Of a DNA stretch of 64,000 nucleotides, positions 60,774 to 64,000 are shown one piece after another. Source of the stretch: Hymenopellis radicata (Eukaryota; Basidiomycota; Agaricomycetes; Agaricales; Physalacriaceae); the NCBI GenBank assembly GCA_015501595.1, contig JADNRX010000044.1:124001-188000 (forward strand), read 5' to 3'. Position numbers and translations under genes: made by a program. The notes under the pieces are model-generated. The model ran no database searches and was not told where the DNA came from. It was given only the letters and a program-made list of their open reading frames with translations. The first letter of the stretch is position 1. Every line of letters begins with the position of its first letter.

Positions 60774-62138
60774 TCACCGAGATGGTTCCCAGTTCATGAG
60801 CGGGTCATTCGTCGTGGACGCTTCGGACAGATAACCACCCCACTGTGACATGTGGTGTAAAGCAAGAGGCGTCACCGTCGCTGGAACCATAGCGTGTCTT
60901 CCCGGTATGCTGTAAACGTCTGGGTGGGAGGGCCCGCCAGACAAATTGTCTGGGGGACACACTATGTTCCCAAGTGAGGTACTGCGCAATTTGAGTGGGA
61001 AGACGAGCGGAGAGGAAGCTGACTCACGAAGTGTAAGTGTCCAGTTCATTTACCTTCTTTTGTAGCGAACAATCAGCGCCGCTACGATGACTGGGAGATT
61101 TGGCAAGGGCGTCGGCGGCTTTACGCAATCGCATAGATAACTCGAGCAAGGCGCCATAGCTGGACGTCTCATGGAGACATCCACAGTGAGTATTGTGCTG
61201 CTTATGGAAAGGGGGCTGACTGGGCAGCACCTCCTCGGACATAAGCCCTGGGTACGAAAGGAACATGGAGGCAAGGTCAAGCTCCTGGAGCCCATCGGAC
61301 GGGCTACCAGTGTTGATTTTAATCGGCGGACGACCATATTCATCTACTGGCGTCAGAGTAGGTGATGGACTACTCAGAGGAGAGGCGCTGAAATATGATG
61401 ACTGGGATGAGGGACTGTGGCCGTCTACGTGACAGGTGCTAATGGATGGCGGATATGGCGGTGTTGAAGGATATGAGCCCGAGTTCGGGGACGCCCTCCT
61501 TCGTAGTTTCGAGGAAACGGACTTCATGTCAAGTGAAGACCTGTCACCGATCATCTGAGATTCAGAGCTGAGAGCGAGCGGCTCGGAATCTACAGTGTGA
61601 AGTCCCGACTGGGACCAGCGCGGATGTGGCTTGTTTTTCAACTGTCCGGTGAGAATGTCAGTAAAGGCATTTGGAAGGACATGGGGGCGTTTACCTCGCG
61701 GATGACACCTTCAAGTTCTGCGACCCGTTTCAAAAGTCGAGCACTTTCGTCCTGTGAATCCGGGCGTTGGTTGGGGTCGTCGACTTCGTAGACGCAGAGA
61801 CCGGTCTGGAACGAGATTTGAGTTGGGGTTCAAACATAGTGGAAGTTCCTACGAGGCCTAGTTGTGTGCATCGGGCGCAGGCGGGCCGCCTGCGGTCACA
61901 CTAAGTAACAGCAATCAGACTTGGTCGAGGCGTGATCACGCCAAAGCGTACCATTCTCTTCGAAGTGTGACAGTTGAGGCATGATTGAGTGGTCCTGTTA
62001 CGCCGCCTATGGACGATGAGAACGCGCGACGTGCTCAGCGATAATGGCCTACCGTTTGCGGTGGTCGACCTCGGATTCAGACTTTGGGGGATCCTCCGAA
62101 ACGGTCCTCTTCTTTCGTGACGATGCTTCTGACGACAT
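60774..62138 (-). CDS. Zn2Cys6 (Gal4-type) transcription factor
   Basis: Fungal binuclear zinc-cluster DNA-binding protein. ATG 62138 gives MSSEASSRKKRTVSEDPPKS. After an intron with AG near 62011 the cluster reads SCLNCHTSKRMCDRRRPACA then RCTQLGL and TGLC, spread over three exons. The cysteine spacing is C-x2-C-x6-C-x6-C-x2-C-x8-C, a perfect Zn2Cys6 pattern. A short leucine heptad linker follows (ESARLLKRVAELEGVIRE), as in dimeric members. The remainder is Ser/Pro-rich (SPSPTLTPVDEYGRPPIKI) with a helical segment LLELSMRLRKAADALA. Stop TGA 60776-60774. No fungal_trans middle domain is visible, so this is a short form. Targets unknown. Confidence 0.85.
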
Positions 62139-64000
62139 TAAAACAGGAGGTGCTTTGGAAGTTGTTAACGCTGCTAGGACAGCTGGGTATTTATAGCAGT
62201 CCGGCCTCTTGGCGCTGTGAGGATCCGAAGTTGACGAACACGTTAGTGTAAATGGAAAGCATAACCAGTCTTTCCCAAACGGGTGTCCAGGGCGGAAGGA
62301 TCCGGGAACGAAGGGAGGCGAGCATGTAAGTAAAGCCTTCCAGGTAATCGGAGTGAACTAGATCAGAACGCGAAGCGATAAGTAACGTCGCTGGACGTGG
62401 GAACAGTGACACTTGAAATGTCATGTCTGATTGGGACAATGTCTCTGCCACCAAACCGAACGGTGGAATCGGCGGGGCCAGGAAGTGACCGAAGCTTGGG
62501 GTAACCGGCTGACAGGAAAACACACCGTTGGTGAAGTGTGGCAATGACTAACACAGAAACCGAGGTGAGTAATTGCAGGCGCTGCGAGTCCTCACGGTGT
62601 ACATACCGTGTCTAACTAGACCAACAAGTCATTTTGGTCTTCCCGTAGAGTTGAAGGGGCATGTACGAGATTATTAGCGCCATCCTGTGATACTGGCGGG
62701 ACGGGTTGTGGCGCCAAGTCGGCGAAAGCCGTCAAGGTTGTTTACTTGGCTTTCATCAGTTCCTGTCTGGTATCTCCATCGAGGAACCTCACAGAATTTA
62801 GAATGCCAAGCTATCACGAGAAAATTCCAGTCAAGCTGGCTTCCTTCCAGCCACTTGCCGCCGGCACATGTACGGATCGGATGGGGTCTAAAAAACGGTT
62901 CGTAAAGCATCGGATGAAGACGGCAGACTTACAGATGATCTCAGGATTTCCACGTCCAAAGACTACAGTACAAGGAAACACTCGAGTCAGTCGGCTTCGG
63001 GGACTGGATCGATTTCCGCTTCTTCGTTCGGATTTTTGGCGAATGTTCTACCTGCGAGTTTTTCCCGGTCACGCTCCTACTGCAATTTGCATTAACAACG
63101 GTTAAACGAGATCTGTCTCTCCTCCAGCGCCAAGGGAGGATGTCAGAATTTCAGATATGGGCGTCGATGGGCGCATCCTTCGATCGCGGCCTAAAAATAA
63201 CATTAAATGACGCTAAGATGAAGAACAGTAAGCAGATATCAATCTCACACAAGTCCATTCTGCAGCTCAAAACGGGGAGCATATATTACGACACCGATTT
63301 AACAGGTGGCGGAATAGACGTGTTCGCTTTCCTATGAGTTCCAAATGCCAAGATTTCCACCATTAGGCTTCCCGGAGATCACCACATACCGTGAGCGGGC
63401 CAGTGGAAACCATACCAAGAACGGCCAAATGGAAATTCCATCAGTTAGTTCAAGTACTATTGGTTGAATGGGGCAGAGGTGCTGTAAAGGACGAGGTAAG
63501 TGGTCCCGAAACATGCCATCACTGAAAAAACTCCGAGTGACTACTCTTGGTAGACACCCTTCTTAGAGAGTCGAGATTGCATGGATCATCGAGGGAGCCT
63601 TCTCGTAACACTGCGAGTTTTCTCCATGGTCTAGGCAGGGCAGAAAGACTTGTAAATCATACGCGCCAAGCCGAGTTTGATAAGAAATCAATCAATTAAT
63701 CACCGTTAACCAACCATCGTCCAAAACATTGTAGACTTCTTGCACCAAGTTCTAACGCCTCCCCGCGCATTCCTTTTACTTGGAACTTCACTGTAATCCG
63801 ACCGTTCAAACCGCGGGCTATATTGAACAACTTGTCGATAACGCCTTCCTATATGAAACTGGACCATCGCTTTCAGTAGAGTCTGTCTGTTTGCCGCATC
63901 ATGCGCTAGAACCTTACCAATCATAAGGTATGCCAGGCGTTGAGCTTGTCACCGTCTTCAGAGAATAAAGTGATACATATTTGTGAGGTCTGCATACAAC
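62139..64000. other. right-edge region without a recognised gene
   Basis: About 1.9 kb upstream of the Zn2Cys6 factor. Short open frames occur (62191-62544 -, 62746-63105 +, 63140-63337 +, 63706-63924 -). None shows a domain, signal peptide or convincing splice structure. Part must be the transcription factor promoter. No repeats or RNA genes seen. Confidence 0.35.

Noticed and set aside
62191..62544. 117-codon minus-strand open frame upstream of the Zn2Cys6 factor
   Set aside because: No recognisable domain, and it overlaps the region where the factor's promoter must be; composition looks random.
1..64000. tRNA, rRNA or transposon features
   Set aside because: I looked for cloverleaf arms, long terminal repeats, reverse transcriptase or transposase motifs by eye and saw none; a tRNAscan and repeat search would settle it.

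Overview
The window is nuclear DNA of a filamentous fungus, most likely an Agaricomycete basidiomycete. Genes are dense and split by many introns of about 45-60 nt with GT..AG borders (a few GC..AG). The proteins include basidiomycete-type families: a DUF6534-like membrane protein, arrestin-like and Yippee proteins, and a ferrichrome-type siderophore synthetase. I saw no tRNA, rRNA, transposon or bacterial feature. Most exon borders below were worked out by hand from reading frames and splice signals, so they are predictions.

Left part (1-11.8 kb), mostly housekeeping genes: an arrestin-like protein (-), ribosomal protein S8 (-), casein kinase 2 alpha (+), a small WHPDRF-motif protein with a frame break (+), an unrecognised small gene (-), the ERCC1/Rad10 repair nuclease subunit (+, frame break near its tail), and a CANIN-like (Nse6/SLF2 type) protein with PCNA-binding motifs at both ends (-).

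Central part (11.9-43 kb), an iron-siderophore locus. A 16-kb NRPS gene (-, 27917-11932) encodes A-T-C-A-T-C-A-T-C-T-C-T-C, the layout of SidC/Fso1-like ferrichrome synthetases. Its third adenylation domain has damaged core motifs. After COX11, a secreted Ser/Gly-repeat protein and a Yippee protein comes an ABCC (MRP-type) transporter (-, 39542-33852). It is divergently transcribed from a second NRPS-like gene (+, 40271-42970) that encodes half a condensation domain plus one intact adenylation domain and no carrier. The promoters of the NRPS, the ABCC gene and the NRPS-like gene all carry exact ATCWGATAA sites, the sequence bound by the iron-responsive GATA repressors of the SreA/Urbs1/Fep1 family. 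Two of these promoters also share CCTGGG-N3-ATCAGAT. I infer a co-regulated iron-starvation unit: synthesis by the NRPS, possible trans-adenylation by the C-A protein, and export or vacuolar transport by the ABCC pump. No ornithine N5-oxygenase or hydroxyornithine acyltransferase gene is in the window.

Right part (43-64 kb): SmD3 (-), a CLC chloride channel of the Gef1/CLC-3 type (-), a GLTSCR1/BICRA-like protein (-), a DUF6534-like membrane protein (-), APC8/Cdc23 (-) divergent from ALG14 (+), U2AF small subunit (-) divergent from an LSH/Irc5-type SNF2 remodeller (+), and a Zn2Cys6 transcription factor (-). About 59.2-60.8 kb and 62.1-64.0 kb hold nothing I could recognise.
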